In this document: one piece after another, positions 32,939 to 43,490 of the stretch | Layout: the number at the start of each line of letters is the position of its first letter | Position numbering within the stretch: the stretch's first letter is position 1 | NCBI GenBank assembly: GCA_043228905.1 | Contig: JBHGNT010000016.1 | Location: 11,346,001 to 11,410,000, forward strand | Direction: 5' to 3' | Length of the DNA stretch: 64,000 nucleotides | Source: Azolla caroliniana | Taxonomy: Eukaryota > Polypodiophyta | Program-made: the position numbers and the translations under genes | Notes under the pieces: generated by a model | The model's database searches: none | What the model was told of the DNA's origin: nothing | What the model saw: the letters and a program-made list of their open reading frames with translations, nothing else

Positions 32939-33251
32939 AAGTGTGAACTTGCCTAGGGGCCTTGGGTATCACTATAAATAAGAGGCCTAGCTACCCTCAT
33001 TTGATCATCTTTTTTTACTACATCGAGACTCTGCTCTTGTGGTGGGTCAACTCTTGTAGCGAGCGCGCCAACACCACGTACGACTCGACACCACGGCGGT
33101 GGTATGGGATGCCGATCGAGGCTCGAGTCCATCTCGATCCCTTCGCTCGGGGGTGGTCGGGTGGATCGGCACCCTTCTTTCTCTTTCTCCTTTCTATCTA
33201 TCATTACTTTATCCTTATCTTAAGCTTACTTTAATACCTAGATCTCTAATA
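32939..33251 (+). repeat. Element C 5' LTR, right part
   Basis: The remaining 313 bp of C's LTR after B, matching 45082-45394. It contains the TATA box ACTATAAATAAGAGG near 32971. It ends CTAATA at 33251. Confidence 0.93.
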
Positions 33252-33253
33252 TT

Positions 33254-33265
33254 TGGTATCAGATT
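33254..33265 (+). other. Element C primer binding site
   Basis: TGGTATCAGATT follows the LTR by 2 nt and is the initiator-Met primer site with changes in its last bases. Confidence 0.8.
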
Positions 33266-34932
33266 TACGTACTAATGTTTCTTTGTTTTTCATTTGTCTT
33301 TTGATTGATGTTGATCGATCGATGTGCGGTCGGCCTTGATCCAGACAACGATCAACAAAGAACTTCGGTAACTCTTTCCATAATTTTTCTTTCTATTCTC
33401 TCTTCTCCCATCTAATCATGTGTTTAGTTTATATGTCATTTTTTTTCATTAAGTCAATGATGTTGTAGTGGTCTTTAATTGATTATCTAAAACGTTTACA
33501 TATGTGCACGAGGTCAATACCTCGTTTGACATATTAATAATATGTGATGAGTGTCGTATGCGTACGAGGTTAATACCTCAATTACGTATTACATTCACGA
33601 ACATATGTTACGTTTGCGTATGAGTTTAATCCCTTGATTTGTTGTAAACGATATGCGGTTGGTCTCGTATGCGTAAGAGGTCAATACCTCAATTGCGTAT
33701 TACGATGATCTCTTATTTGTGGATGTTTCGTGTGCGTAGAGGTATATACCGCGATTACGTATCTCGATCGCATCATTTGTGGCTATTTAATATAACGATA
33801 TGTTAATATAGGCATATGTGGTCACGTATATACGTATTTGATCGTATATATGTGATAAGTAAACATATGTGTATATTCGTTATTACATGATTATATCGAA
33901 AGTTGTCCTTGTCGGGAAAAGGATGTTGGTGGCCGTCCTCACATTTTTGTGAGAATGGCGTTGTCACCATCCCTTTTTCAACAATTTTTTATTGTTGACA
34001 ACCCCGTTGATGGCCTCGATTTCGTTACATAAAGAAACGTCTATAGCCATAATGATGTTGAGTACGTAGGGCTTGACCCATTTCAAGTGAGGTCGCTCCA
34101 ATGACACACGTATCCAACATTCCTCCCTCATTACATGGATACTTGCCACCATGAGCTCGTTGTTACGAGAGGCATTCGTAATGACGTGACCATGTGATGG
34201 GCCACATGAGCCTACTATGAAACGAGGGCTCATTTGGCTTGACCATTAGGTTGCACTTTGGCGTATGCCATTGTAATTACGAGACTTGAGGTTAGGTAAC
34301 GTACCAACATAGTTTTGGTAAATGAGGGCGAAATAAAGACCCTTGACATATATGTTCTTTTAGAAAAAACATATATGATCTCGCATATCTCTTATACGCA
34401 TCAAACATTAAGCATTCAAGACGAGCAACTTATTTGGTTGGCTCAAGTGTTTAATGTATTTGTTCTCGAGGTCTCGAGTTCAAATATGACCAAGACCATA
34501 CAACATCCTTGATACATATGACTATAACACATGTTTAGACTTAAGGTCTAAGTGCACCTCGGCGTCCTCGTAATAGGACTTAAAGAGCCGAAACCACATA
34601 TGTGGGCACCGAAACATAGTGTATTGTTAACATTTTTTTCGTGTATAAACTATTCATGACGCGAACATACATGGTTGAGCCTCGGGGAGCCACCATGAAA
34701 AAATCGATATAGAGATCAGGGAAAGACATTTATTTGTCACCCCCATGGTTTTTAAAACACCTTTGTGTTACCATAGTAACCTGATCTTGAACTTCATCTC
34801 ATACGTCTAGAGGGGTATTGACGTGAGATCATGATATCGATTAATGTTTGCCCATGATATGTTTACATCACGACATGATGTTATGACTATCTCTCTGACC
34901 TTATCCTATTTCTTTTCCAGAAATAATCTTTA
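33266..34932 (+). other. Element C long 5' leader with repeated GAGGTxAATACCTC blocks
   Basis: About 1.7 kb without a supported gene. At 33500-33780 a motif like CGTATGCGTACGAGGTTAATACCTCAATTACGTATTA recurs four to five times with drift. GAGGT...ACCTC within each block can form a small hairpin. The leader may hold packaging or ribosome-shunting signals, but that is conjecture. Confidence 0.5.
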
Positions 34933-35920
34933 ATGGCTCAAATTAACGACCCGATGTCAACCGCTCAAACGGAAAGAACTCAAGGGAATCCTCCTGGACA
35001 AATGTCCATTGAGATGTATTTGGCACAAATAACCCAATACCTTAGTTTCACCGCTCAACAGATGACCGAACTTCGGCAATCTCAGAGTGCTCTTGAGGCA
35101 CGTGTCATTAGTCTACAACGTGAGACTAATAGACCTGATGAGCGACAAGGTGAACCATCATTTGTCGTTAAGCCATTTACGGGAGACAAAAAGGAAAGAA
35201 CCGAAGAAGCAATCTGCACATGGCTGGGACGATGGGAGTCTCATTTTAAGCTCTATCCCACGCCAGATAGTACGAAGATTGCATATGTCGGCCGAGAACT
35301 CGGGGGTAAGGCCGCCGCCTGGTGGCGTGGGCTCCGTACTATGAGGAAATTGCCCGATACCTGGACAGATTTTGTCACGGTTTTTAAGGGCCAATTTCTG
35401 CAACCTCCCTCTCGAACCGAGGCAGCACAAGCTTTAATGAACCTCTCTAGCAAGAAATTTTCCTCGCTAGAAGACTATGTTCACCATGCTAGAACCCAAA
35501 TCCAAAAATCGGGTCTAGAAGGGGACAATTGGTTGATAGCTTGTTTTGTCAATGGCATCCCCAATTCGGACTATCATTTGATAGTGCACGATAAGGATCC
35601 AAAATCCTTCGAAGAGGCCGTTGAAATAGTTCTTCGCTATCAACGCACTTCGAAGAAGGACCACAACAAACCCAACGAAGCGCCCAGGACTAAGCAGTCG
35701 CAATTTGTTGGGAAACGCAAGACACCCAACGAATTCCTGGATCGGGATTGTAAGTGACAACATCCTATTTGCGTATTCTGCAAAAAGAAGGGTCATACAA
35801 AAGATCAATGCCAAAAGCTCCAACGGAAAGAGCACGACAACAAAGCTAAAGCTGCAGACCATAAAGGTCAGATTCCTAATGTCCTTCAGGTTTATACAGA
35901 TCATTTAAGTAGTTGTCAAT
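34933..35920 (+). pseudogene. gag: Element C gag
   Basis: ATG 34933 opens MAQINDPMSTAQTERTQ; a coiled stretch precedes the capsid core (PFTGDKKERTEEAICTWLGRWESHF, AAAWWRGLR, FKGQFLQPP). A TGA at 35755 (reads CK-stop-QHPICVFC, consistent with CGA to TGA) interrupts just before a CCHC knuckle, CVFCKKKGHTKDQC. The frame then continues into protease. Confidence 0.88.
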
Positions 35921-37908
35921 GTTCTTTCCCTCACTATGTATTGGGTCCCAATGATTTACTACGTGCAAACGGGTATTATATCAATGGATCTCCCGTACAA
36001 TTTTTATTTGATTCGGGAAGCTCACACAATTTTGTGAATGATCGTTTGGTTCAGATATGGGGAATCCAACCCACCGTAAGTGATCACACCTACACGGTGC
36101 ACTTGGCTGATGGAAGAGTACAATGCATCAACGGGGCGATTCATTCATTAGGAATTTCTATTGATACTTATATAGAGGAAGTAGACTTCCATGTAATGAA
36201 TCTTTGTACCACTGATGTAATACTGGGTTATCCCTGGTTTTATAATAAAAACTCTTCTTTATTTATTGATTGGGTTCGTCATTCCATTTCTTTTGTACTG
36301 AACGATTGTACGCATTTTATTCAATGTGTAAACAAACAATCCCTCTCGATTATTTCCTCGTGTCCATCAATATCCGAGTTGTCTTGTTCTACGTTATTTT
36401 ATTGTGTACTTGATCCGGACATTCACGTTTACAATATCGATAATGTCTCGGATCAATTAACATATTTTGAACAACAACAACTTGATGAAATCTTAAATGA
36501 TTTTCATGATGTTTTTCCAAGTGAACTACCTAATGGGTTACCTCCTAAACGTAATATAGACCATCGTGTAGATATTGTACCTAGTGTTGCACCAATAAGT
36601 ATACCTTCGTATCGCTTAAGTCGATCCGAAGAAGATGAGGTATCTAAGCAACTCAAGGACTATTTACGAATGGGTTATATACGTTATAGTAAATCTCCAT
36701 GGGGTGCACCAGTTCTCTTGGTTAAAAAGAAAGAGGGCACATGGCGTATGTGTATTAATTACTGACGCTTGAATAAAGTGACGATCAAGAATTCGTACCC
36801 ATTGCCCCGGGCTGACGATCTAATTGACCATCTCCAGGGAGTTCGGTATTTTACGAAACTTGATCTCCGTACGGGCTACCATCAAATACGAATAAGTGAG
36901 GACGATGTTCCTAAAACTGCATTTCGTACGCGCTATGGCCATTACGAGTTTTTGGTTATGCCTTTTGGTTTGACCAATGCTCCGGCTACATTTCAACAAG
37001 AAATGAATGACATTTTCCAAGAACAACTTGGAAAATTTGTCGTTATTTTCTTGGATGATATTTTAGTTTATAGCCGTACATTACAAGAACATGCTAGACA
37101 TGTCCGCTTTGTTTTACAAACATTGCGTGACAAATAGTTTTATGCAAAGATCTCAAAATGTGAGTTCTTCAAGAAATCAATTACTTATCTTGGACATCTC
37201 ATAACCGAACGAGGAGTTGAAATTGATCCTTCTCGCATTGAGAAAATCAAGCTTTGGCCCACTCTTCGGAATATTCAAGAAGTTCGATCATTCCTTGATT
37301 TTGTCGGGTTTTTGCGAAAGTCTCTTCGTAATTACTCCCAATTGACGACGCCGTTTACTGATCTTTTAAAAGGTCAAACGCGTAAGTCTACAAAACCTAT
37401 TGTGTGGAATGCTACACTAGACCTCGCCTTTAAGGAACTCAAGGACCTGGTTTGCAAGGCTCCTTCACTTCTTTTACCTGATCCTTCAAAACCTTTTGAG
37501 GTTGAAACTGATGTAAGCGATTATGCTATAGGTGCTGTCTTGTATCAAGATGGTAAACAATTGGAATTCGAGAGTAAGAAACTTGATTCTGCTCAATCTC
37601 GGTATACCATTCAAGAAAAGGAATTATTTGCAGTTATACATGCGCTCAAAACATGGCGCCATTATCTTTATGGAAATCGCTTTGTGGTAACTACGGACCA
37701 CGAGTCCTTGAAATATTTTTGTGACCAACAAGACCTGAAAGGTCGTAAGTCACGATGGGATGATCTCATCCAGGACTTTGATTTTTCCATATGATATCGT
37801 AAAGGTTCCATGAACACTGTCGCTAATGCACTAAGTCGCATCCGTGAAGTTAACATGCTTAGCTTCACTGAAATAACATCAGATCTTTATGATCACCTTC
37901 GAGGAAAG
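35921..37908 (+). pseudogene. pol: Element C protease, reverse transcriptase, RNase H
   Basis: Same frame as gag. The protease has FLFDSGSSHNFVN near 36000. RT has SPWGAPVLLVKKKEGTWRMCINY, then TGA 36763, [13 protein letters not shown], and FLDD at about 37048 (FLDDILVYS); TAG follows at 37135. RNase H has ETDVSDYAIGAVL and TTDHESLKYF, then TGA at 37792. The stops fit CGA to TGA or CAG to TAG. Catalytic residues are otherwise present. The frame is cut at 37908 by element E and resumes at 43491. Confidence 0.9.
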
Positions 37909-38345
37909 TGTCAGGAATAGTACTAAAGCAGAGATGGAATTAGTACTAAGAAGAGCAATACTATTAGTACTAAGAGGACAGGACTGCGTAAGATTCCCGA
38001 GAGAGGAAGTGAGAAGAGGAGAGAGAGAGATAGCGAGGATGAGAGAGAGAGAAAGATGATGGCAGCAGCTAATATATTATGTGAAAAGATAAGTACAAGC
38101 GGCTAAGAGGTTTAAGACTGGCGTTGAACCAATTTGGTTCAAAACAATGCCTTGTGCCTCCTTTTATAGTGTTTTTAGGAATAATCCTGAAGCTTCTAGA
38201 ATGTTCCAGAGAGATCTGGAATATACATCAATTTTCTATGATAAAGCATAAATAATAGCCTACAAATTACAATTCATAGTCTAATGGTAAGAGCTCGACC
38301 CATGTAGCATAAGGTCATGAGTTCGAGTCTTGCCATATCATGACA
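37909..38345 (-). repeat. Element E 3' LTR
   Basis: 437 bp; plus-strand ends TGTCAGGAATAG...CATATCATGACA. Near 38279-38340 it contains a tRNA-like stretch on the plus strand (TAGTCTAATGGTAAGAGC ... GAGTTCGAGTC), resembling A- and B-boxes of RNA polymerase III promoters. Confidence 0.92.
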
Positions 38346-38368
38346 CTATCTCCCCCTTAAAGATGACG

Positions 38369-38566
38369 AGTGGAACGAGTCGGCGCTAATTGCGGACCAG
38401 GTTTGTTCAGATACTTACGGTGGAAATCAGCAAGAAGATCCTGTGCATTGGCAACATGCTCAACGGGTTCCCAAGTATGTTTGCTCAGACTATAACCGAG
38501 CCAATCGACCAAGTAATAAAGTTTTTTGCGAACAAGTTTGGAATCGAGGATGGCAGCAACTTCATA
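38369..38566 (-). pseudogene. Element E chromodomain
   Basis: Frame YEVAAILDSKLVRKKLYYLV, then DWLGYSLSKHTWEPVEHVANA and a tail to HL-stop: a canonical chromodomain with the aromatic positions (Y, Y/W, W) present. In chromoviruses it tethers integrase to marked chromatin. It lies out of frame with the integrase tail ending at 38608 and behind a TAG, so it is not translated as a fusion now. Confidence 0.85.
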
Positions 38567-38607
38567 CTACGTGCTGGCGTCCAACTCCAGCAGGGGCGGT
38601 GGTGGTA

Positions 38608-39636
38608 TCACACGATCGAGAATGGTGTTTGCTTTATAAGGTTCAAGAGAGAACCATGGAAAACCGGATGTATTCGAAGCTGCGGAGGGAGATCAAGGCG
38701 GAATGTGACATCATTAATCTTACCCGTAATACAGAAGGGACCGAGTCGTCGATAATCCAACTTGTCGCACGGTCGAGTAGTCTTGATGTGACGACGTAAG
38801 AGCCATACTCGATCTCTGATGGCAAAAGAGGAGGGAATCCGATGACGATCCGCATAAGTCTTCTGTGTGTGTTGAGCATGACGAAGGTGAGTAGAGAGAT
38901 CCATCTGGATCTTTCGTAGCCTCTCCAAATGATCCTCGGCACGAGGGTTGGTAGGTAGCTCCGGGGTGTCGATCACCGACCAGCGAGGATGGAAACCGGT
39001 ATAAGCAAAAAATGGGGAGACCCGAGTCGAGGAGTGAATAACATTATTATACGCAAACTCCGCAAAGTGGAGAATCTCGGCCCAATCGTCCTGTTGATAA
39101 CTCAGGAAACACCGGAGATATTGCTCCAGCGTTTGGTTTGTTCCACCTGCCCGTCGGTCTGAGGATGGTAGCCGGAGGAGAGGTTGCAAGAGAGCTTGAG
39201 CATGACGACGTAAGAGCCATACTCGATCTCCGATGGCAAAAGAGGAGAGAATCCGATGACGATCCGCATAAGTCTTCTGTGTGTGTTGAGCATGATGAAG
39301 GTGAGTAGAGAGATCCATCTGGATCTTTCGTAGCCTCTCCAAATGATCCTCGGCACGAGGGTTGGTAGGTAGCTCCGGGGTGTCGATCACCGACCAGCGA
39401 GGATGGAAACCGGTATAAGCGAAAAATGGGGAGACCCGAGTCGAGGAGTGAATAACATTATTATACACAAACTCCGCAAAGTGGAGAATCTCGGCCCAAT
39501 CGTCCTGTTGATAACTCAGGAAACACCGGAGATATTGCTCCAACGTTTGGTTTGTTCCACCTGCCCGTCGGTCTGAGGATGGTAGCCGGAGGAGAGGTTG
39601 CAAGAGACCTTGAGCATCTTGAAGAGATGCTGCCAA
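38608..39636 (-). pseudogene. pol: Element E integrase C-terminal part with in-frame duplication
   Basis: 342 codons containing two near-identical 138-residue copies of the region from LLQPLLRLPSSDRRAGGTNQT to RVWLLRRH, followed by the GPF/Y-type tail (YRRLGPFCITG, HPVFHGSLL). The DNA unit is 414 bp, copies 38791-39204 and 39205-39618. Because 414 is a multiple of three the frame is kept. The first copy's N-terminal part is out of register with the integrase core at 39516-39860. Confidence 0.88.
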
Positions 39637-39860
39637 TATTTGGAAACAAATTGCGGTCCTCGGTCACTGATGATACTGTTTGGGAGGCCATGATGCCGAA
39701 ATACCTCATGCATAACAAGGGCGGCAGTTTCCTCGCTAGTGATGGCTTTAGTACACAGCACAAAATGTGCCATCTTCGTATATCGATCGACGACGGTTAG
39801 GATAGCATCGAACCCCTTCCAGACCGACAGATCTGTGATAAAATCAAGACAAATAGATTG
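39516..39860 (-). pseudogene. pol: Element E integrase catalytic core
   Basis: Read from 39860: ICLDFITDLSVWKGFDAILTV with the first Asp, IISDRGPQF with the second, and DGQVEQTKR with the Glu. It continues the frame of the RNase H ORF after a stop at 39861. The three catalytic residues are intact; the frame then shifts against the duplicated C-terminal part. Confidence 0.85.
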
Positions 39861-41819
39861 TCACGGCTTACTTGGAATCGGTAAGGGTTCCAACAAGCCA
39901 TATGGATGGTGTCGTGGCATCTTTGCTCGGCAGCAAGCATCACAGGTCCGAACGTAGTCGTCGACAAAACGGCGCATGTGGGGCCACCAAAAAGATCGTT
40001 GCACTAGCTCCAACGTCTTAGTACTATCGAAATGTCCCGCCGTATGGGTGTCGTGACAATGTTGGATGATTTGAAGGCGACAGGAGCAATCGGGGACATA
40101 TACGCGCTTTTTAAAGAATAACAAACCATCATGATATTCGAATTGTTGGTAGTCAATACCTGGTTGTTGAGACTGAGTACAGGATGCCCGAGAAATATCA
40201 ATGTGCGCCAGGATGTCTTGAGCAAAACTATCCGTCTTCAAGGTTGCACGTATGTCATCGGTAATCCGTGAATCCATCGGGATGTCAAAACTCCGCATCG
40301 TGTGCAATCGTGTTGGTCCCAAGATTACTTGCTTTTGATTATCAAATGTTGCATCACCAGGACGAGGTGCAAGATATGAACGCCGTGATAGTGCATCTGC
40401 TTTTCCTTGCTGCTTCCCCCGTCGATATGTGATTTTGAAGTCGAAACGCGTGAGGAATTGCGCCCACCGAGCTTGATGTCGATTTAGTAAGCGAGCGTTC
40501 TGAAAATAAGCAAGATTTTTATGATCGCTAAAGACAATGACCTGATGTGGAGAGCCCTCTAAGAAATGCCGCCATTGCACAAATGAATCCACGATGGCGA
40601 ATAACTCCTTGTCATGTATTTCGTAGTTGATTTCTGCGACATCGAATTTGCGTGAATGGAAAGCCACCAGATGCAACTCTTCTTTATCTCCTTGTTGAGA
40701 AAGGATGCTACCGAGGGCGAAATCTGATGCATCGGCCTCCATGATGAATGGTTTGCTTGTATCCACATGAGCTAGAATCGGTGCTAATGTAAAGGCTTTC
40801 TTAAGATGCCGAAAAGCCATATCTGCTTCGATGGACCAAAGAAATGCTTGGCCCTTCTTCGTAAGTTGTGTGAGAGGTAAAATAATCTTCGAGTAATCCT
40901 GTATAAACTTACGGTAGAAGTTAGCAAAACCTTGAAAACATTGTACATCTCGTACCGACCGTGCAATTTGCCACTCTAGTACAGTTTGGATTTTAGCTGG
41001 ATCCATGGCGATGCCCTTTGAGGAGATGACGTAGCCTAGAAATTCTACTTGCTTGCAGTCAAAGCTACATTTTTCTAGCTCGGTGGGTGACAAGTTATAA
41101 ATTGGTCCCCATGGTGGCTCGGTTCCTGGTTGTAAATCGATGGGACAGTCATAGGGACGGTGATGAGGAAGGGTATCGGCTTTTATCTTGTCAAATACAT
41201 CGGCATAAGGATGATATTTTGCCGGAAGTTGTACTGAGGAGTCCTTCTTAATAGTGCTGGAAGGATGTACTGATATTGCAAATAGGAACATTGCCTCCTT
41301 GTGTCCTTCTTCGCGTAATTGATGGAGTGAAATGGTCGAAACTCGGTGAGTAGATGCTTGGGGTGGTCGATATCGGACTTCTCTTGTTCTCCAATCTATG
41401 GCTGGATTATGTAATTCAAACCAAGGTAATCCTAGGACAATGGGATGCTCTAGACTACTAATTATATTAAATGATATTACACACACAAAACTACCTAGGA
41501 CAACTTGAATGGGTTCTGATTCTTCTACAATATTCCCGGAAGCAATGGGATGACCATCAATGACCACTACAGATGCAGGATAAGGAAGTTTCCTTAGGGA
41601 TATCTGAGAAGCTTGGGCAAAATTTCGATCCATAAAATAGGAATTAGCTCCGGATTCTAAGAGTGCTAGGACGGGTACTGGGGGAGTACTTTTAGTACTA
41701 ACAATGACTTGGGCTAGGAACACATTCCTAACTTGCTTGGAAGGAATAGAACCACTAATGGGCTGTACAGATCTAAGGCTGTTGTCCAACCAAACGACTC
41801 CTATTTTGGCTGGACTCAA
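39861..41819 (-). CDS. pol: Element E protease, RT remnant, RNase H, integrase zinc domain
   Basis: 652 aa, open throughout. The protease loop reads LLESGANSYFMD (Glu where Asp is expected). The chain then runs GPIYNLSPTELE directly into KCSFDCKQVEFLGYVIS at about 41070-41080. These two blocks are normally separated by the whole RT fingers and palm with the catalytic Asp pair. RNase H (EADASDFALGSIL, FSDHKNLAYF, KADALSRR) and an integrase zinc finger (H...H...CDACC) follow. The deletion is in frame, so the ORF looks healthy but cannot reverse transcribe. Confidence 0.9.
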   Translation of the reverse strand: MSPAKIGVVWLDNSLRSVQPISGSIPSKQVRNVFLAQVIVSTKSTPPVPVLALLESGANSYFMDRNFAQASQISLRKLPYPASVVVIDGHPIASGNIVEESEPIQVVLGSFVCVISFNIISSLEHPIVLGLPWFELHNPAIDWRTREVRYRPPQASTHRVSTISLHQLREEGHKEAMFLFAISVHPSSTIKKDSSVQLPAKYHPYADVFDKIKADTLPHHRPYDCPIDLQPGTEPPWGPIYNLSPTELEKCSFDCKQVEFLGYVISSKGIAMDPAKIQTVLEWQIARSVRDVQCFQGFANFYRKFIQDYSKIILPLTQLTKKGQAFLWSIEADMAFRHLKKAFTLAPILAHVDTSKPFIMEADASDFALGSILSQQGDKEELHLVAFHSRKFDVAEINYEIHDKELFAIVDSFVQWRHFLEGSPHQVIVFSDHKNLAYFQNARLLNRHQARWAQFLTRFDFKITYRRGKQQGKADALSRRSYLAPRPGDATFDNQKQVILGPTRLHTMRSFDIPMDSRITDDIRATLKTDSFAQDILAHIDISRASCTQSQQPGIDYQQFEYHDGLLFFKKRVYVPDCSCRLQIIQHCHDTHTAGHFDSTKTLELVQRSFWWPHMRRFVDDYVRTCDACCRAKMPRHHPYGLLEPLPIPSKP

Positions 41820-42972
41820 TCGTTTAACTCTTCATCTAATTCACTAAGGATTTCAAATTTGTTTGAGATACATGGGCTATTAGTACTGTGAATACTATCT
41901 AACACTCTATTAGTACTATTAATACTATCAGACACTCCGAAGGGAAGAATTGACTCGGGTTTAGTACAGGCGATGATTTGATTTACCTGTCTTCTTGGCC
42001 TATGGGGACAATTGATGGCGATATGCCCTGGTCCACCGCAATAAAGACATAATCGATTGGCACGTCGTCGTTGCTTTTCTTCTTCCGATAACAGGCCGCG
42101 TCGACGCATGGTGTCGATCTCCATCGGTGTCGGAATATTGGCTTGAGGTACTTCGTGTGCAAACGGTTTAGCCGTGACTGAGGTGTATGTGGTTTCCGGC
42201 CGAGAGCGTGGTATTTGTAACTGACGTTCCGAACGCTGTTCGAAAAGGCGGTTGTCGCATCGGACCGCTCGACTGATTGCCTCCGTAAGAGACTTTGGTT
42301 CTTCGGGGAAGGTTTAAAGCAAATCTTTGACATCATTGCGCAAGCCGTAGCGAAACTGCTCCATGAGGACCTGGTCATCCCAGGGGATATCTGAGGCGAG
42401 TAGACGGAAATCCGCCGCGTAGGCAGAGGCTGGACGATCGCCTTGACGCAATCTTCGGATCTTGTTGATCGCCATCCTGATGCTATCGATATCTCCAAAG
42501 CAGGCTTTAAACTCACCAATAAAATCTTCAAAGTTATTAAGCAAGGGCGATTATTTTCTAGAAGCGGAGCGAACCATGCCAAGGCTGAGCCGCTAAGTAA
42601 CGTGCCTATTAGGCCGACTCGAGATGCATCACTGGGATATCGGGAAGGATGCATCTGGATGACTAAGCGTACCTGATTAAGGAATCCCCGGAATTGCGAT
42701 CGCATTCCATCAAATTTCACAGGAAGTCCAATCTTGGGCTCTTTATGAAATCCTTGGGGACTTGATCCTTGTTGTTGCAACGCTGCTTCGAGTTGTTGTA
42801 CTCATAACGCTAACTCCCCATGTTGTTGTTGCGTTTGTTGTTTTTCGAGAGCGAATTGTTGCATATCCCCTATCAACCGTTGGTTTTCTTGTTCCAGGGC
42901 AACAAACTTTTCTTTTAGGCACTGTAACTCAGAGAAAATGGATTGATATTCTTGGGCGCTAACAGTAGCCAT
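41816..42972 (-). pseudogene. gag: Element E gag
   Basis: Starts ATG 42972 (MATVSAQEYQSIFSELQCLKEK, coiled coil), TGA at about 42802. The capsid then follows (KFDGMRSQFRGFLNQVRLV) with a frameshift near 42540 and a second capsid part (FRYGLRNDVKDLL). After another stop near 42314 comes the knuckle CLYCGGPGHIAINC and an N/S-rich tail to 41816 overlapping the protease ORF by 4 nt. Confidence 0.85.
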
Positions 42973-43044
42973 AGTATAGGGAAAAGGGTAGGAGGATGAG
43001 GGAGAATGACAAGTAGGCTGGAGGAATGACAAGTAGGTTCAAAC

Positions 43045-43485
43045 TGTTAGGAATAGTACTAAAATAGAGATGGAATTAGTATTAAGAAGAGTAGTACTAT
43101 TAGTACTAAGAGGACGGGACTGCGTAAGATTCCCGAGAGGAAGTGAGAAGAGGAGAGAGAGAGATAGCGAGGATGAGAGAGAGAGAAAGATGATGACAAC
43201 AGCTAATATATTATGTGAAAAGATAAGTACAAGCGGCTAAGAGGCTTAAGACTGGCGTTGAACCAATTTGGTTCAAAACAATGCCTTGTGCCTCCTTTTA
43301 TAGTGTTTTTTGGAATAATCCTGAAGCTTCTAGAATGTTCCAGAGAGATCTGGAATATACATCAATTTTCTATGATAAAGCATAAATGAAAATAATATCC
43401 TACAAATTACAATTCATAGTCTAATGGTAAGAGCTCGACCCATGTAGCATAAGGTCATGGGTTTGAGTCTTGCCATATCATGACA
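43045..43485 (-). repeat. Element E 5' LTR
   Basis: 441 bp, TGTTAGGAATAG...ATCATGACA on the plus strand. A 21-22-bp duplicated stretch (GAATGACAAGTAGG) lies just inside, between the LTR and gag. I cannot assign the primer tRNA: the sequence next to the LTR in element orientation is GTTTGAACCTACTTGTC. Confidence 0.9.
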
Positions 43486-43490
43486 GAAAG

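Larger units (their letters stand above)
37904..43490 (-). mobile_element. Element E: minus-strand chromovirus inside C (with TSD)
   Basis: The element proper is 37909-43485, flanked by GAAAG (37904-37908 and 43486-43490). LTRs are 437 and 441 bp with roughly 15 differences, older than B and D but younger than C. In minus orientation it carries gag, protease, a shortened RT region, RNase H, integrase with an internal duplication, and a chromodomain. The purine tract AAGGGGGAGATAG precedes its 3' LTR. Confidence 0.93.
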
